Below are positions 1 through 12,786 of a DNA stretch of 64,000 nt, piece by piece. Position 1 is the stretch's first letter. The number at the start of each line of letters is the position of its first letter. A program made the translations under genes and the position numbers. Under the pieces are notes generated by a model. The model had not been told where the DNA came from and did not search any database. It saw only the letters and a program-made list of their open reading frames with translations. The stretch comes from Saccoglossus kowalevskii (Eukaryota > Hemichordata > Enteropneusta > Harrimaniidae): positions 59,565-123,564 of the forward strand of contig NW_003114471.1 in NCBI RefSeq assembly GCF_000003605.2. Direction: 5' to 3'.

Positions 1-578
1 GAGATACGGGTCCGGAATGGTGAAAATGTGCGATTTCAATGCATTTTCGGCCTTAAAGCGGCCCCCATTTGGCTATCGTTAATGAGATCATGAAACAAAT
101 GCACATACATATTTGTGACATGATGTACATTGTGTGTGTGAAGTTTGAACTTGATCAATCCAGACATGTCTCGGATACGGATCCAGAACTGAATTCTTTA
201 AAACAAAATGGCCGCCAGTCGGCTATTTCGAACCCTTGATCCGAAAAAAAAAATGACGTGCATCAAGGTCCTATTATGTTTAATGTATGTACCAAATTTG
301 AACAAAATCCGTCCATGCATAACTGAGATCCGGGTCCGGAATGGTGAAAATGTGCGATTTTGATGCATTTTCGGCCTTAAAATGGCCGCTATTCGGCTAT
401 CGTTAATCGGATCATGAAAAAAATGCATGTGCATATGTCCCATATAATGTGTGATGTATGAGTGAAGTTTGAACTTAATCGGTTCATGCATGTTCGAGAT
501 ACAGGTGATCACAGACGCACGGACGCACACAGGGCAAAACATAAGTCCCCGTTTTCGGACTGCGTCCGAACGGGGACT
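1..578 (+). repeat. tandem dimer of a ~323-bp dispersed unit, cut by window edge
   Basis: The block starting at base 1 (gagatacgggtccggaatgg...) recurs at about 324 with few changes, giving a period near 323 bp. The second unit ends at a short GC-rich hairpin near 578. A third, inverted copy lies at 56510-56775. Both units carry the same landmarks: a cggccttaaa motif, an atggccgc motif, and tgaagtttgaactt. No coding potential was recognised; the open frame on the minus strand here is incidental. Similar protein-less tandem units ending in ...agtcccc are familiar from mollusc genomes, but I cannot name the family. The left end is missing. Confidence 0.75.
544..578. other. terminal hairpin of the 323-bp repeat
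   Basis: An inverted repeat with 15-bp arms: AGTCCCCGTT then TTCGGAC on the left, a TGC loop, and GTCCGAACGGGGACT on the right, with a 2-base bulge. It closes the second 323-bp unit and is a likely element end or transcript terminator-like fold. Confidence 0.6.
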
Positions 579-579
579 A

Positions 580-2599
580 ACAAATACAAAAATAAAAACA
601 AATTCCTTAATTGCAGGTATTCTAAGCCTGAAAAGTTATGAAACTCATTTTATAATTCCGATATCTTAAATTTGATAGATGGTAATCTAGCCCGTGTTTT
701 CATGGCTTTGATTGATAGTATACTACATTTTGTATTTCAGATGCAAATTTGGTTTTGGCCCTGAAAGTCTTGATAGTTTAAAAGCTATGCCCGAGGACGC
801 GACGGGATCAACAAACTTATATTTTGTTTTTAATACAGAAACCACAAATCATTTTTCATCACTGTTTTGGTCAAATAGATTTCATGTATTTATAAAAAGA
901 AAATTGCAGAATCCCTAAAATAGGTCAAACATTTGTTTCCATAGGATCTAACATGACTGTAATAGAGTTCAATAGTGATGTAACTAACAACATTTCATAT
1001 GATGGAAAAATGGCATTCAATATCTCAGAAGTGACCTAAAGAGATTAAAACGATGCGTTGATGGATAAAATCATTAATTTTCAGAGATGCAAGTCAACAG
1101 AGTTTGATAATTCATATAGATCAGACACCATTAACTCTACTCAAATCTCAGCTCTCCACACTTTAGGATATAGACCTACATTGTACATTGCCATGGCAAC
1201 AATCTTTCATTCTGTATTCCAAGTTAGCATTAAATAATCCTAACTGTATAACTAAATGTATATGGGAGGAAGGATTTGTAAACTACCAAAATGACATTTT
1301 TAGCAGAATTATATATGTATAGTGAATGCTGATTGGATAGTCTATCTACAAATTTAACCACGGGCTGGAACTAATTATGAAAATTAATTATATACAAAAT
1401 TAATTACAATAAGGCCAGGAAAATTTTTTTTCTGTTTCTAGTTTCATAAAAATTTTAAAAGGCAAGGCGATTTTTTTTTTTTGTTGGAAAACTTGAGACA
1501 ATTGCAAGTACAAGCGCATTTTAGAATGCTTTAGAAGGAAAAAAATGTCCGAGGCGCATAGTTCAAAATGATGCGTGCGGAAACAAACAGATATTTTTTT
1601 TTTCAGCCTAACACGTACCTGTCCAGCCAAAAATTACAAACTACAGTCAGATTACTCTTCAATTGAAATATCATGTAACATGTCATATAAAAAAATGTAT
1701 AGTACATTCATAGCATATTTTATCATTTAGTAAGCTTTCAGCTGGCTTAGACTAAAGCTTAGTTAGCTTTTAAAACAACCATATATCTCAATTTTGCAAA
1801 GTAAATCTGACTATACATGTCTCATATTACTAACTTACGTAATTATCATACATGGAGCGTGCTGTCCCTTTGATCCTGGAGTAAAATATGAACTCATATT
1901 TGACGATTCATCAAATACAGAATTTTTTTTTTTTTACTACGTGACCTGAATTATTTATTTGTTTTCACTACATGTATGAATGTTAAAACCTGACTAGAGC
2001 AGGTTCCAGTTCTTACAACTGTTAACGATCGCTAATTGACAAATGTAAATGTCATGAGCAGTCATGATCAACAAAATTGCATTGCTAGACATAAGCATAC
2101 AATGTAATGCAATATAATCGTTCCCCAATCAACTATGAAGAGTTCCATGAACTTTGAGTGCATGTACATGTACATCAGGGATTTTTTTAGACTAGGGAAG
2201 AGGAGTGCAGCGCCCTCATGCCATGACCATGCACCCCCTTACCCTGGGGAGCAGATCCTCGGGCAACCATTATAAAATTCTGATTGACCAGGGATCACAT
2301 GTGGCCACAGTCTTCAACCGTGACCTGTCTGATAGTAATTTTGGGCCCAAGGAAGCCATAGAATGCTCCATTTTAACTTAGAATTATCAAAAACAACACA
2401 CCCTGGAAGGAAGAATCCTTACTATCTCCCCCACTTGGTGGCGTCGCGGAACTGCAGTGCTCCCTCTTGCAGTTTTTTTCTAGAAAAACCCCTGTACATG
2501 TCTATGCATCTTTCACATTACACGTTCAGTTCACGTTCGAAATCTGTATTTGTCCACAGCTTAATAGATCATAAAACCATGTACGCTAACAAGGTTAAC
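580..2599. other. no recognised gene
   Basis: AT-rich DNA with poly(A/T) runs. A plus-strand frame opening just after a good acceptor-like tract (tgtatttcag, 731-740) encodes about 59 residues before a stop, but nothing about it was recognised. If the thioesterase gene continues leftwards this would be its intron. Confidence 0.5.
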
Positions 2600-2807
2600 T
2601 ACTGTAAAAGGGTTAATTATTCACTGGGTTTTAATTTTGCTCATTTCGCTGACTGGAAAATGCGCTAAATTAAAACCCAGCGAATATGTAAAATTGAGCA
2701 TAGAACACATTATCTAAATGATAAAACTGAATTGAAAAGCCACTGAATATGCCTGAAATGGTAAATCAGTGAATTTAAACCCAGTGAAAATTAGTCATTT
2801 AACAGTA
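2600..2807 (+). mobile_element. family D palindromic MITE, copy 1
   Basis: Starts TACTGTAAA and ends TTTAACAGTA, inverted with respect to each other, and carries CACTGGGTTTTAATTT-type segments near both ends and again internally in opposite orientation. Other copies: 5878-6089 (inverted relative to this one) and 11340-11556. No coding capacity, so it must be moved by a transposase encoded elsewhere if it is a DNA element. Confidence 0.7.
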
Positions 2808-3133
2808 TTTATTACATAAATACCCTACACAGAATAAGTTGATATTATTCATAACAATGATATTTCTCAATTGATATGATGCAAAATTGCTAGTTTCTAA
2901 GAAAAGGCAAAATCAGCTGATAACCAACTAGGGAGTTAAGTCACACTAGAACTGTAATGTATTCATGACAAGTAATTGTATGTAAATAGATGAATTGAAA
3001 TTCATTTTCATGCTGATAGTATCGTTTACAGGCACAAAGCTTGTACATTCAAAATGGCTATCTCATTTCGGTATTACAGGACAAAAAAGGTTTAAACCAT
3101 TATAAACTAGTAGCCGATGTCTGCTTATTTATA

Positions 3134-3333
3134 TACTGTACAATTTATTTTAGCTGGAATTAATTTTTGCTGAAAGGACTTTTTGGGTGTTTTGTATCGA
3201 ATTTATTTTCACTGATTTTTGAAATGTTGAATGTAAAATATAGGAAAAAAGGTATATCGCTGAATTTTTGATTCACCCCTTCAGTGAAAATAGCAAAAAT
3301 TAATTTCAAGGAAAAATAAAGTATTTTACAGTA
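3134..3333. mobile_element. family D relative, ~200 bp
   Basis: Bounded by TACTGTACAATTTATTTT on the left and a matching inverted AAATAAAGTATTTTACAGTA on the right. It has the same TACTGTA end as family D but a different interior, with inner inverted blocks around ttcactga and tcagtgaa. It immediately precedes the 37-bp minisatellite. Confidence 0.55.
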
Positions 3334-3405
3334 TTTGTTACATATTCGCATTAGTGATAGAAGTGCACATATTATATAATTATATTTGCTCTGCATTAAT
3401 CTATT

Positions 3406-4126
3406 GAAAATAAGTCTCCAATACATACCATATTTGTTATTTGAAAATAAGTCTCCAATACATACCATATTTGATATTTGAAAATAAGTCTCCAATAATA
3501 CCATATTTGATATTTGAAAATAAGTCTCCAATAATACCATATTTGATATTTGAAAATAAGTCTCCAATAATACCATATTTGATATTTGAAAATAAGTCTC
3601 CAATACATATCATATTTGATATTTGAAAATAAGTCTCCAATACATACCATATTTGATATTTGAAAATAAGTCTCCAATACATACCATATTTGATATTTGA
3701 AAATAAGTCTCCAATACATACCATATTTGAAAATAAGTCTCCAATACATACCATATTTGATATTTGAAAATAAGTCTCCAATACATACCATATTTGAAAA
3801 TAAGTCTCCAATACATACCATATTTGATATTTGAAAATAAGTCTCCAATACATACCATATTTGTTATTTGAAAATAAGTCTCTAATACATACCATATTTG
3901 ATATTTGAAAATAAGTCTCCAATACATACCATATTTGTTATTTGAAAATAAGTCTCCAATACATACCATATTTGATATTTGAAAATAAGTCTCCAATACA
4001 TACCATATTTGATATTTGAAAATAAGTCTCCAATACATACCATATTTGATAGTTGAAAATAAGTCTCCAATACATACCATATTTGATAGTTGAAAATAAG
4101 TCTCCAATACATACCATATTTGATAA
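3406..4126 (+). repeat. minisatellite, ~37-bp unit, about 19-20 copies
   Basis: The unit reads gaaaataagtctccaata + cataccatatttgatattt. Variants lack the ca of cataccat (three or four units near 3490-3590) or lack a short gatattt block, so the spacing is not uniform. Because units are often not a multiple of three, it creates overlapping repeat-rich open frames in several minus-strand frames; these are artefacts of the repeat, not genes. Confidence 0.95.
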
Positions 4127-5877
4127 ATAATATATTTTCAAAATATGACCTATTTTGACCTTATAGACAAACCATTATCATTTGCATATTATTAATGAGC
4201 ATATGGGTGCTACTACCGGTAATAGTGTAAGAGTAAATACTATAATGCGATTTTACGGTATTAAAGACAGCCACAAATCAGAGAATAATTTAACATTTTT
4301 ATTGCCAAAGACATAATTCCATCTGTAACAACAGAACACCCATCGACTCATATGTCACCTGCCACAAAAAAAAAACAAAAAAACCTGGACATAATAGATG
4401 ATTAATGAAAAAAATATGATACCCACCGTAGCTGTGTGTTCAACTAGAGAATCAATGACTATGGTTTCCCATGAAAGAACCACTTTGCTATAATACAGTA
4501 ACAAAATCAAAGATACAGTAATCTGTCTCATATTTTGGCTTCCTACATCAAAATATGGTACTGCGTACAATGTAAATATACCAACAGTTAAACATGGTGC
4601 CAGATGGAAGCGGATTAAAGCTAAAAAATAAATTTTCGTTCAGCGATAGATGCTCAAAATAAAAGTCAAATAATTAAGATATAAATATTTGTGTGGTTAA
4701 ATGATCATTCTACTACATGTACATCACATCTGCTCTCAAATCTCTAGTTTCTATATTTTCGCAAAACATAATGCTTCCATTAGCTAACGGAATGATATTT
4801 GTCAATAGCCTGATATCACGTGACACAATTCCACCAATAGGATTGATTCATTCTGGTTGACCTTTGATATTGGCGATTTCATTAATTCCAAATATTTCTT
4901 CAAATACACAATATTCTAAATTTAAGGATATAATCTTGATTTTGTCTAAATATTTATATTCAAAATTCAGGATTGCAAATTAATAAAATTACTAAATTTG
5001 TTTTACCTAACACCCCCCACCCCACCCCCAGAAAAACAAACTGGCCAATCGTTTTCAGTATCAATATACTGACTGCAAGTATTCTCGACCACAGACTAAC
5101 TGAGCCTTACTTTAACAGTTATTTTCATTTTTATAAATGTTATGATCTGAAAGTGCTTCATCACTCAAATTTTGCACTTTGTTGCTCATTGTACAACCCA
5201 AGATCAGCGATCAAGAATACTATCTACTTGGTGCTATAAAGAATTTAGCCACACACTTCTGAAAACATACAAATAAATATTTTCAAAACAAAACTGAACT
5301 ATGAAAATACTTATGCCAAATTTGTTATAAATGTTATAAAATATTAAATTAAATTAAACATGTTGTTAATTAAACTTGAAATTTTAATTAAATAAAATTT
5401 GACAATAAAAATAATCTCCTACTTATTATACTCATTATACACTTTCTGCATTTGTGAGGCCAAGGGAAGAGATTTCTATTCAAATGCCCAACCTCCAATT
5501 GACTCTTCAAATCCAATTAAAAATGCAATACAAGGACATGTAATTTTCAATATTGTTGTTTAATGTTGATGAATACATTGACCTATATATGAAATTTATG
5601 ATGACATGAAAATGCTGTTCTCACTATCACCGTCACATTGTTCCGAACGCCGGCCAATACAGCAACATTGCCAACTAAGTTTCCGACTGGTTTGCTATGC
5701 GTGCCTGTTTGGGTCAAACCAAATAATCAACCTCAACCGGAGATATAAAACTGAATTTACTGACACTGTATGAAATGTCAGTACATGTACAGTCAATAGT
5801 TTATCTGGTGTGTGTCATAACACTCATGAATGAGCATGTTTAGCCGAATAGCGCACCTTCATAAAACTGGTTTGAAC
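4127..5877. other. no recognised gene; one weak exon candidate
   Basis: AT-rich DNA. The only candidate is a minus-strand 61-nt segment at 4427-4487, listed separately. A short C-rich stretch lies at about 5012-5030. Confidence 0.45.
4427..4487 (-). CDS. weak candidate internal exon, unassigned
   Basis: On the minus strand an ATAG acceptor precedes 61 nt that are open in one frame (residues KVVLSWETIVIDSLVEHTAT) and end at a GTGGGT donor. The peptide looks protein-like but matches no thioesterase segment and no family I recognise. It could be chance; splice consensus alone produces such segments in AT-rich DNA. Confidence 0.15.
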
Positions 5878-6089
5878 TACTATAAAATGATTACTTTTCA
5901 CTGGGTTTAAATTTCTCTGATTTACCATTTCTGGCATATTCAGTGGGTTTTAAATTCACGGTTTTATCATTTAGATAATGTGTTCTATTCAAAAATTGAC
6001 ATATTCACTGGGTTTTAATTTAGCGCATTTTCCAGTCAGCGAAATAAGCAAAATTAAAACCCAGTGAATAATTAACCCTTTTTACAGTA
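5878..6089 (-). mobile_element. family D palindromic MITE, copy 2 (inverted)
   Basis: Close reverse complement of the copy at 2600-2807: begins TACTATAAAATGATTACTTT, contains CACTGGGTTTAAATTTCTC, and ends CCCTTTTTACAGTA. The pair faces each other across about 3.1 kb. Confidence 0.75.
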
Positions 6090-6540
6090 ATTAACCATAT
6101 AACAGTCTCAAAACATGCATAGTAAACTAGTCAGCAATTTAGCTGGCAATGTTGCTGTTATTGATGTTAAAAATAATATGGCAGTGACAGTATGTACACA
6201 TCTGAGTATTCATTTGATGAAACATGCATATCACCAGTTCTTTTGGTATATACCGGTAGATGTACATGTACATTTGTACATGCAATAACAATCAATAACG
6301 CACATATTAGTATTTTTGATTTTCCATCTATCGATCACTGTTGTATGTATTATACTCTACGAATAATCGAATTTGGTATACAGTATAAGAAGTACCGAAC
6401 AACATGTTTATATATAGTCGTATGTTTTTAAGGGCAGTATAACTCAAGCCCATCATCACACAGACTCATTTTATGAGATGTACTATATTATATAAACATA
6501 GATATTACATACACATAGAGTAGAAAGTATATGTATATGT

Positions 6541-6925
6541 ATTCTAGGAGGCGAGCTACGTCACAGATCGTTCTATGTTGCTAAGACGTGCACCACTACA
6601 CCATGTATTTCTATGAGCTCTGAATGAGCTACTGTGTAACGCTGGTCGAAGAGCAGGTGAAAATAGTTAATTTAAGTTACGGGAACAGCACAAACTCAAC
6701 TCAAATAATCCTTAGTTGCATAAGCCCAATTAATCCTTATTATTGTTTAACAGGTTTTGTTTCAGTATTCTCATGGGTGGACTTCCGGGTATTTTCACAG
6801 CCTGGCATTATAATGGCAGTGAAATCAAAGGCCGAAAACTCTGAGAAAATGTACTTTGGGATAGTTGTTAAAACTCTCCTGAACAGTGTAATACGACTAT
6901 CCCTACATGTGCAACATAAAACGAT
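6541..6925. mobile_element. family B MITE, rearranged copy
   Basis: The left part (tctaggaggcgagctacgtc...gtcgaagagcaggtgaaaat) matches one end of the family B element, and the right part (cttccgggtattttcacagc...ccctacatgtgcaacat) matches the other end seen at 33190. The two are joined in an order different from the complete copies at 17067 and 33189. The open frame across it on either strand is repeat-derived. Confidence 0.6.
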
Positions 6926-8600
6926 GATCAAATGTGAAGTCACACAAAAGGTAAGAAGATTACAAAATCGCAAGACAATTAACATACATTTTTATAAATA
7001 CTATGCAAATTTTAGTGAATATGTAAACAAAAATGGTAAATGCAATTGTCTCAGGATGTTTTTAGAACTGTGTAATAAACTCACAGTATGCGTCTTCGCT
7101 TGGTTTCGATTTTTTTTTAAATAGGCAGATACGAACCATTGAACATAAAGTGGAAATCCTTAAAGTGTATATTGTGTACTGTGATGCCATCTTGTGAAAA
7201 AAAATCAGTATGATTGACACGCGGAACTCGCAAAGAATAGGATATTCATCAAAAAACAAAGTTATACGGTATAATAAATTGATGATAATTGGTATATATA
7301 CACATGTAATGAGAAATACTATCGCGGTAAAAGCGGCAAACTAATCTTCATGCTGATAATAAGGCAGGATACAAATATGTAATCTTGCTTTGTATATACC
7401 TGGGTAGTAAAAACAGAATTCATTTGTCTGTATAACGGTGCATAGATGGGGTTTAAAAATGTTATGGACATATTTGAATGTCTTTCTTATTTGGAATATG
7501 TTATATTTACGTCACATTCAAACACTTAAATATTTACATCCGACACAGCAACAATATGAATAGTTTTTGCTGACATTTGGAGCTGTTATCTCTCACTAAA
7601 TTATGACTACATGCAAGAATGGATGTATGATAATGAAGTTATCCCAAGGATACTGCAAAGTATGCACTCAGGCAGCACAGGATCACATCAACCACCACCA
7701 TGTATCAAAACTATATGCACCGTACTGCCTACGTGCATACTTACTTTTGTGATATTCTCGAAAATTATACCAAATTGTAAACCAAAGATTCTGTTAGTCA
7801 ACATTTTCCACCTCTCAAAAGATTAACATGCATAATTTTTTTAATTTTTTATTTATTTTTTCCAAAAGTTTTGATTATGATCTGTAGCTGACGAGGAATT
7901 ATCTCTATTTGGTTGAAAATTAATGAAGAAATTATAGACAAATACATAAAAACCAACAAACTATTGTACAAAAGTGTTTGCGGGAAAATTATGGCATTCT
8001 TGGGTTAAAGCAAACAAAGTATCCAATATATTGATCTAGTCTCTCCTATATCCTGAAGCATATGAGATATAAACAAATTTAATTAAATATCTTTAATCAT
8101 GGAAATCTTCATGGTTACTACCTTATACTACAATTAATAACTGTCTGACACTTGAGAGAGTAGATCTATAATGATAGAATAATAAAATTGTATGATCGTG
8201 TGTTAAATAATTCCAGCATACCATAACCAAGATTTTATCTCTTAGTTTATTCAATGATATTAATAATTTAAACAACTCTCAATATTTAATAAATGTAGCC
8301 TTTGGGGCTAAACAAAATTGAGTTGTTCTCAGGAAATATCTTTTTCCAATCTTTTTTTTGTACCTCCATGTTCATTTTAATCAATAAATGTCAAAGCCAA
8401 GTTTTGTCAACCTTTCATAAAAAAACAATTTTTTTTCATTTTTTCCAAAAATTGTGAATGGGGAAAGTGGAAAAAATAAATAAATAAAAATTCATGAAAA
8501 ATGAAAGCACCATAAACATTTGTCGGAAAAATTACAGCATACAAAGCAACCGCATCAGTAAATATTATGGGATGTGATGGCTGCCATCATATGAAATAGC
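6926..8600. other. no recognised gene; holds a family J fragment
   Basis: AT-rich DNA. About 130 bp at 7590-7720 match the dispersed repeat J (see 63525-63905). Nothing else was recognised. Confidence 0.5.
7590..7720 (+). repeat. family J dispersed repeat, diverged fragment
   Basis: Shares gaatggatgtatgataatga, gttat(c/t)(a/c)cnaggatac and aaagtatgcactcaggcagc with repeat J copies at 57668, 59008 and 63525. Only the right-hand third of the element is present. Confidence 0.6.
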
Positions 8601-8639
8601 AAAAACCAAAATTTTAAAAAGTTTGTCACAAAAGACAAT

Positions 8640-8965
8640 TCATAGCCTTGCTAAACAACAGTGGTCTAACACTCCCTGTAGCAAGGTACCTAAACAAGTG
8701 TTTTGAAATAAGACGGCAACCCCAGTGATAATTTTTTTTCACAGTTAAGTTTTGCATTTTGTTTTCTATCTTTTTATACATGTAGTACATGTATAATAAT
8801 TTAGTCTTAATATTTTTTCTCTGTTATGTATTAGCTTAGATTTTTTTTATTTTTCCATTATAAATTATTTTTATTTTTTTTAACCTTTTATTCTTTCTTA
8901 AACATTTTTAACCACTGCCTCCGGGGAATGTGTATGTATTAATAAAATTATTATTATTATTATTA
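8640..8965 (+). mobile_element. possible LINE 3' end with (ATT)n tail
   Basis: A T-rich stretch ends in gtatgtattaataaaatt followed by a (ATT)n run at 8945-8966. AATAAA plus a short microsatellite tail is the usual 3' terminus of several non-LTR retrotransposons. No reverse-transcriptase coding remains, so this is a guess from the tail only. Confidence 0.3.
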
Positions 8966-9217
8966 TATGTACATATTTCATTGAATCATCGGATAAGTAT
9001 TTCAAGGTTGGCTTCGTGAAGACAACAAAGAGTTTCCAGTAACAGGGCTTAGAAAATACCGAGACGACAGCTGAGTTTTTTTTTTGTAGGGTTTTATTTT
9101 AGACTACGCATTTACCATTATGAGTGAAACATGACTAATTTGAAAAAAAACAAAACACAAAAACATGTATTTGTAGCTATGGTTATTGGAAACAATAATT
9201 TTTTTTCTCAGTCTTAC

Positions 9218-9328
9218 CAGAAACACGTATTGGTTTCAAATCAACGTTATCCAACCATTCAATAGCAACAGTTGTTGCCATATTCCAATGGGATTCAAGT
9301 AATAAGTAACTGATACATACTGAACTCC
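9218..9328 (-). CDS. weak candidate internal exon, unassigned
   Basis: On the minus strand a TATTCTTCAG acceptor is followed by 111 nt open in one frame, ending at a GTAAGA donor, with both junctions in phase 1. The peptide includes WNMATTVAIEWLDNVDLKPI. It does not fit the thioesterase sequence and I do not recognise it; it could be a nested gene or a chance frame. Confidence 0.22.
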
Positions 9329-11339
9329 CTGAAGAATAGTGTGCATATGAGTGACAGTGCTTTCTTTTTAATAATTTGTGGAAAATTGGTTGCATGGCAA
9401 CAGTGCATCAACAGTATGACTTTTCAGGTTCTCCATCTGTAGTGTAAACCTCTGAATTTTTCAATTGCTGCGAATTTTGTTTATTTAATGAGTTTATGGC
9501 ATTCATAAAGACCAATTTTCATGAAAGATGCTGACAATAAGGACACCTAAGAAACTTTAATTGCTATGGCAATTCACGATTTTCACCGACTTTTGCTCTC
9601 TTCTGGAATAACATGGTATACAGTACTTCATGCATGCGTGCAGTTTTCTCCCTTAACATGGTGCAGTGGCCCCTTTGTGGTAACAAATACTACACGAGGA
9701 GCATTAAATAATTTATAAATAATTAATTAATTAATTTATAATTATTTGTTATTAGCTCTTGACTTGCAATTATAACTTGGCAGAATAAGTGCTGCAGAAA
9801 CCAAAATAAACTTAGGAAAGTCATAAAATCGTTGCATTTCATGAAATATTGTAACCGTAATGCTATATACTTTCGTATCACAAGAATCAGCAAATGCATC
9901 CCCTTCATTATTATTATTTCTCGTATGTTTTTAATTGCATAATTTACATATAAATTAACGTACATTATTTTTTTAAATTCTTTGACAGCTACATGTATTT
10001 TATTTGTTGTGTAAACATTTTTAATTCCTCTGTGGAAATTTATACGTTTGAATAATGTAGTTTCTCATTGCCCCTTGCTCACAAAACCCTGGAGAGAACA
10101 TGTGCATGCAAAGTACGCATACCATATATCATAAATATGATCATCAATTGTTACACATAAAAGCAATATATAAGTACTTTTAAACACTCATGTTGCATCA
10201 TTGTAATATGCTAATTTATTGTCTCCAGATTTGAGGGCAACAGAGGTATGCATCCAAGCTCTTGTGACAGCAACAATAAGATTACCGACTGCTACAAGTT
10301 TTTGTTTATCGCCAGAAAATTCGCCTCAGGCATAAAAAAAAAATGTGAAAATGGTAATGAAAACATGAATATACAAAATAGAAGAAATGCTCTTAAGCAA
10401 ATTGATTTAGTTCTGTTAGCCGCTGAATGCATTAGAGATTTTATTGTAATCCCATTTTTATCTTATCTTAGCAGACTTTCCAGCTGTACATGTACAGGTA
10501 CCGTATTTGCTCTATTAGAAGCACATCTCCAATAGAAGCACATCTCCAAAGAAGCACATCAATTGGAAGGATCATGGAAAAAAAACAGTCACATCGGCAA
10601 TGTTGACATCATTGAAAAATTTTAATTTAAAACCCCTTCTGAAAGTCTTTATTATCTAAACAAATGACATCCATCATATACCTCAAAATTAAGTTGAGTC
10701 AAAACATATATGCTTGGCTAAATTTGATACATCAAAAAAACCTATCAACATACAAGCTGTTCTCTGATTGGTCCATCTGTTAGGTGTTATGGTTGGATAG
10801 CCAATCAGGTACAGTCTTGCAAGTAGCTTGGCATTGACTCTAGTATTGCCTTTTAATTACTTGCATCACATTTTTAAGTCCTACATTTTAATCACCATGA
10901 AAGGTGATCTAAACTTTAACTGTGAAATAACAAACATCACCATCTGACTTCCAAGGTCACCAATGTCTATTGAGACCTTTCTTTTAAAGAAATAATCTAA
11001 TAAAAAATAATATAACTTTAGCTGAACCAGTGTATACGATGCCCAATCAACTGTGCTAAAATACACGATCGGAATATGTGATGAGAATACAATATGCAGT
11101 AAATGCGATATTACCGGTAATGTAGTAAATGTGCACATCAAGTTGCGTGAAAACCATGCTGTAAGTTCTGAGAATGTAGTGATTTATAACCATTTCTTTT
11201 CAGCATTTTTGTTTTATGTAGTTTGTATTACTTTCTACTAAGGTATCTATTTCCATCCAATCCCAATGGATGTTCAGTGATACATAAATAAACAAACAAC
11301 TTTACGATGAGGCTTTCATGAATCAACGATGAGGTTTAA

Positions 11340-11556
11340 TACTGTAAAACAATTTATTTTTACTAGCATAAAAGTTTACTATTTTGATATTTTGAGCAAT
11401 TTCACAGGGTTTTGAATTTCACAAACTTGGCATGGAAACAATAAGTTCTATTGTTATATTTACATGTTCAATTTAATTTAATTTTAATAGCGGATTTTAC
11501 TTATCAGAAAAAATAGCAAAATTAAAAACCAGTTAATAATTAGTGTGCTTACAGTA
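11340..11556 (+). mobile_element. family D palindromic MITE, copy 3
   Basis: Starts ACTGTAAAACAATTTATTTT and ends TAGTGTGCTTACAGTA. It keeps a diverged gcaatttcacagggttttga block and the aaaaaccagttaataatta block. More decayed than the two copies to the left. Confidence 0.6.
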
Positions 11557-12786
11557 CTATGATCATTCAGTGTGTTTTGCTGTGTATTTTCCTTTGTACA
11601 TTTTCGTACATAATATCGACAAGGATGAAAAATGAAGTTCAGGAAATAAAATCAGCTAGAATCCCAACCCCAGAGACAATGCACACATGAGTGCCTTAAA
11701 GCAGTAATTTACTGAATAAAACATGAAAATTTTAATTTTTTTGGACAGTCACCGAAAACACACAAATTTTGTTTTGGCTAATTTTTGGGGTCCAAATTTA
11801 ACAAATGATATACAAAAAAGGGTAAGTGCCACCCACACTTTGCCCTGCCCATTTCAATTTTATATAGCTTTTATCGGGTCATTTGTAGCTTTTGGAGGGG
11901 TATATTGAATTACATTGGTGGACTGGGGTGTTAGTTAGGGTGAGGGTTCAGGCTATGGGTGAGGAACTGCCCCCCCCCCCCCAAAAAAAAATAATTAACA
12001 AAATGTTCAACATAAATTTGTTTAAATTTAATTAATATGTGATAGTTTGCACTTTCACCAAAAATGTGAGCATTCCTGATACATTGATATTAAGGTAGTT
12101 TGCTACAATTGAAAAAACAGGAATCCTTGAAATTCAGCAAGAAGGGATGGATTATTACAGTGCTCCGAGATGAAAATACATTTACTGGTATCAAAAATAC
12201 GCACGTGTTTTGAGTAGTTTATAATTGGTTCCCACAACAGAAACATTCCATCATATCCCAAAATTTTGTTTGGTGTCCTATGGTCAAAAAATGTGCTATG
12301 TAGTTATAAGGGTCACATATGGCTGTTGAGAAAAATTAGACAATTTAGAATATCGTATAAAATATCCATAGAATAATCTGTTTACATGGAATCCTATGAA
12401 AAATGTTTTTTTAGATAATTTTATATCTGTTTTCTTGAAAACATATCCTTCTTTCTCCGTAAAACCTTAAATATGAATGACTCGCATGTACGTGAATCAT
12501 AGCATAACAATATTTGAATGATTTAATGTGCTCATTTTTGTTTCTAATTTTTGTTAGTGGTACATTTAAATACATTTTCCGTTCTGCTTCAAATATTCTA
12601 TAAATTTATCGATTGCACCCCACACCGGTCCATCTCGATGTAAGATGAGCGGTTGAAGGATGCTGAGCGTTTATCGCCAGGAACAGCAACATCGACGCCG
12701 ACGCCGTATCTTCTAGATGTCTCACACTGTGACATTTTATACAGACTGTCTGTAGGCGTTTTGCAAAACAAGTTATGGTAACTTAC

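Larger units (their letters stand above)
9000..12786 (-). other. presumed thioesterase intron 1 (right part)
   Basis: DNA immediately downstream of the LYPLA-type exon 1 on the minus strand. It contains a family D element at 11340-11556, C and A homopolymers at about 11971-11990, and one weak exon candidate at 9218-9328. I looked for the next thioesterase exon (which should begin with the VIFLHGLGDTG-type motif) and did not find it. Confidence 0.45.

Noticed and set aside
741-918. Plus-strand frame after a good acceptor (FGFGPESLDSLKAMPEDATG...)
   Set aside because: No family recognised, no partner exon, and the second half is low-complexity; too weak to call.
2211-2250. Possible LYPLA exon 2 (minus-strand VHGHGM...)
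   Set aside because: Only a partial HG match; the required VIFLHGLGDTG motif is absent and no acceptor fits.
3160-4141. Overlapping minus-strand frames with METYFQISNMV repeats
   Set aside because: Products of the 37-bp minisatellite read in several frames; no splice or start context.
6624-7124. 166-codon plus-strand frame
   Set aside because: Starts in and largely covers a rearranged family B MITE; not kept in the other copies.
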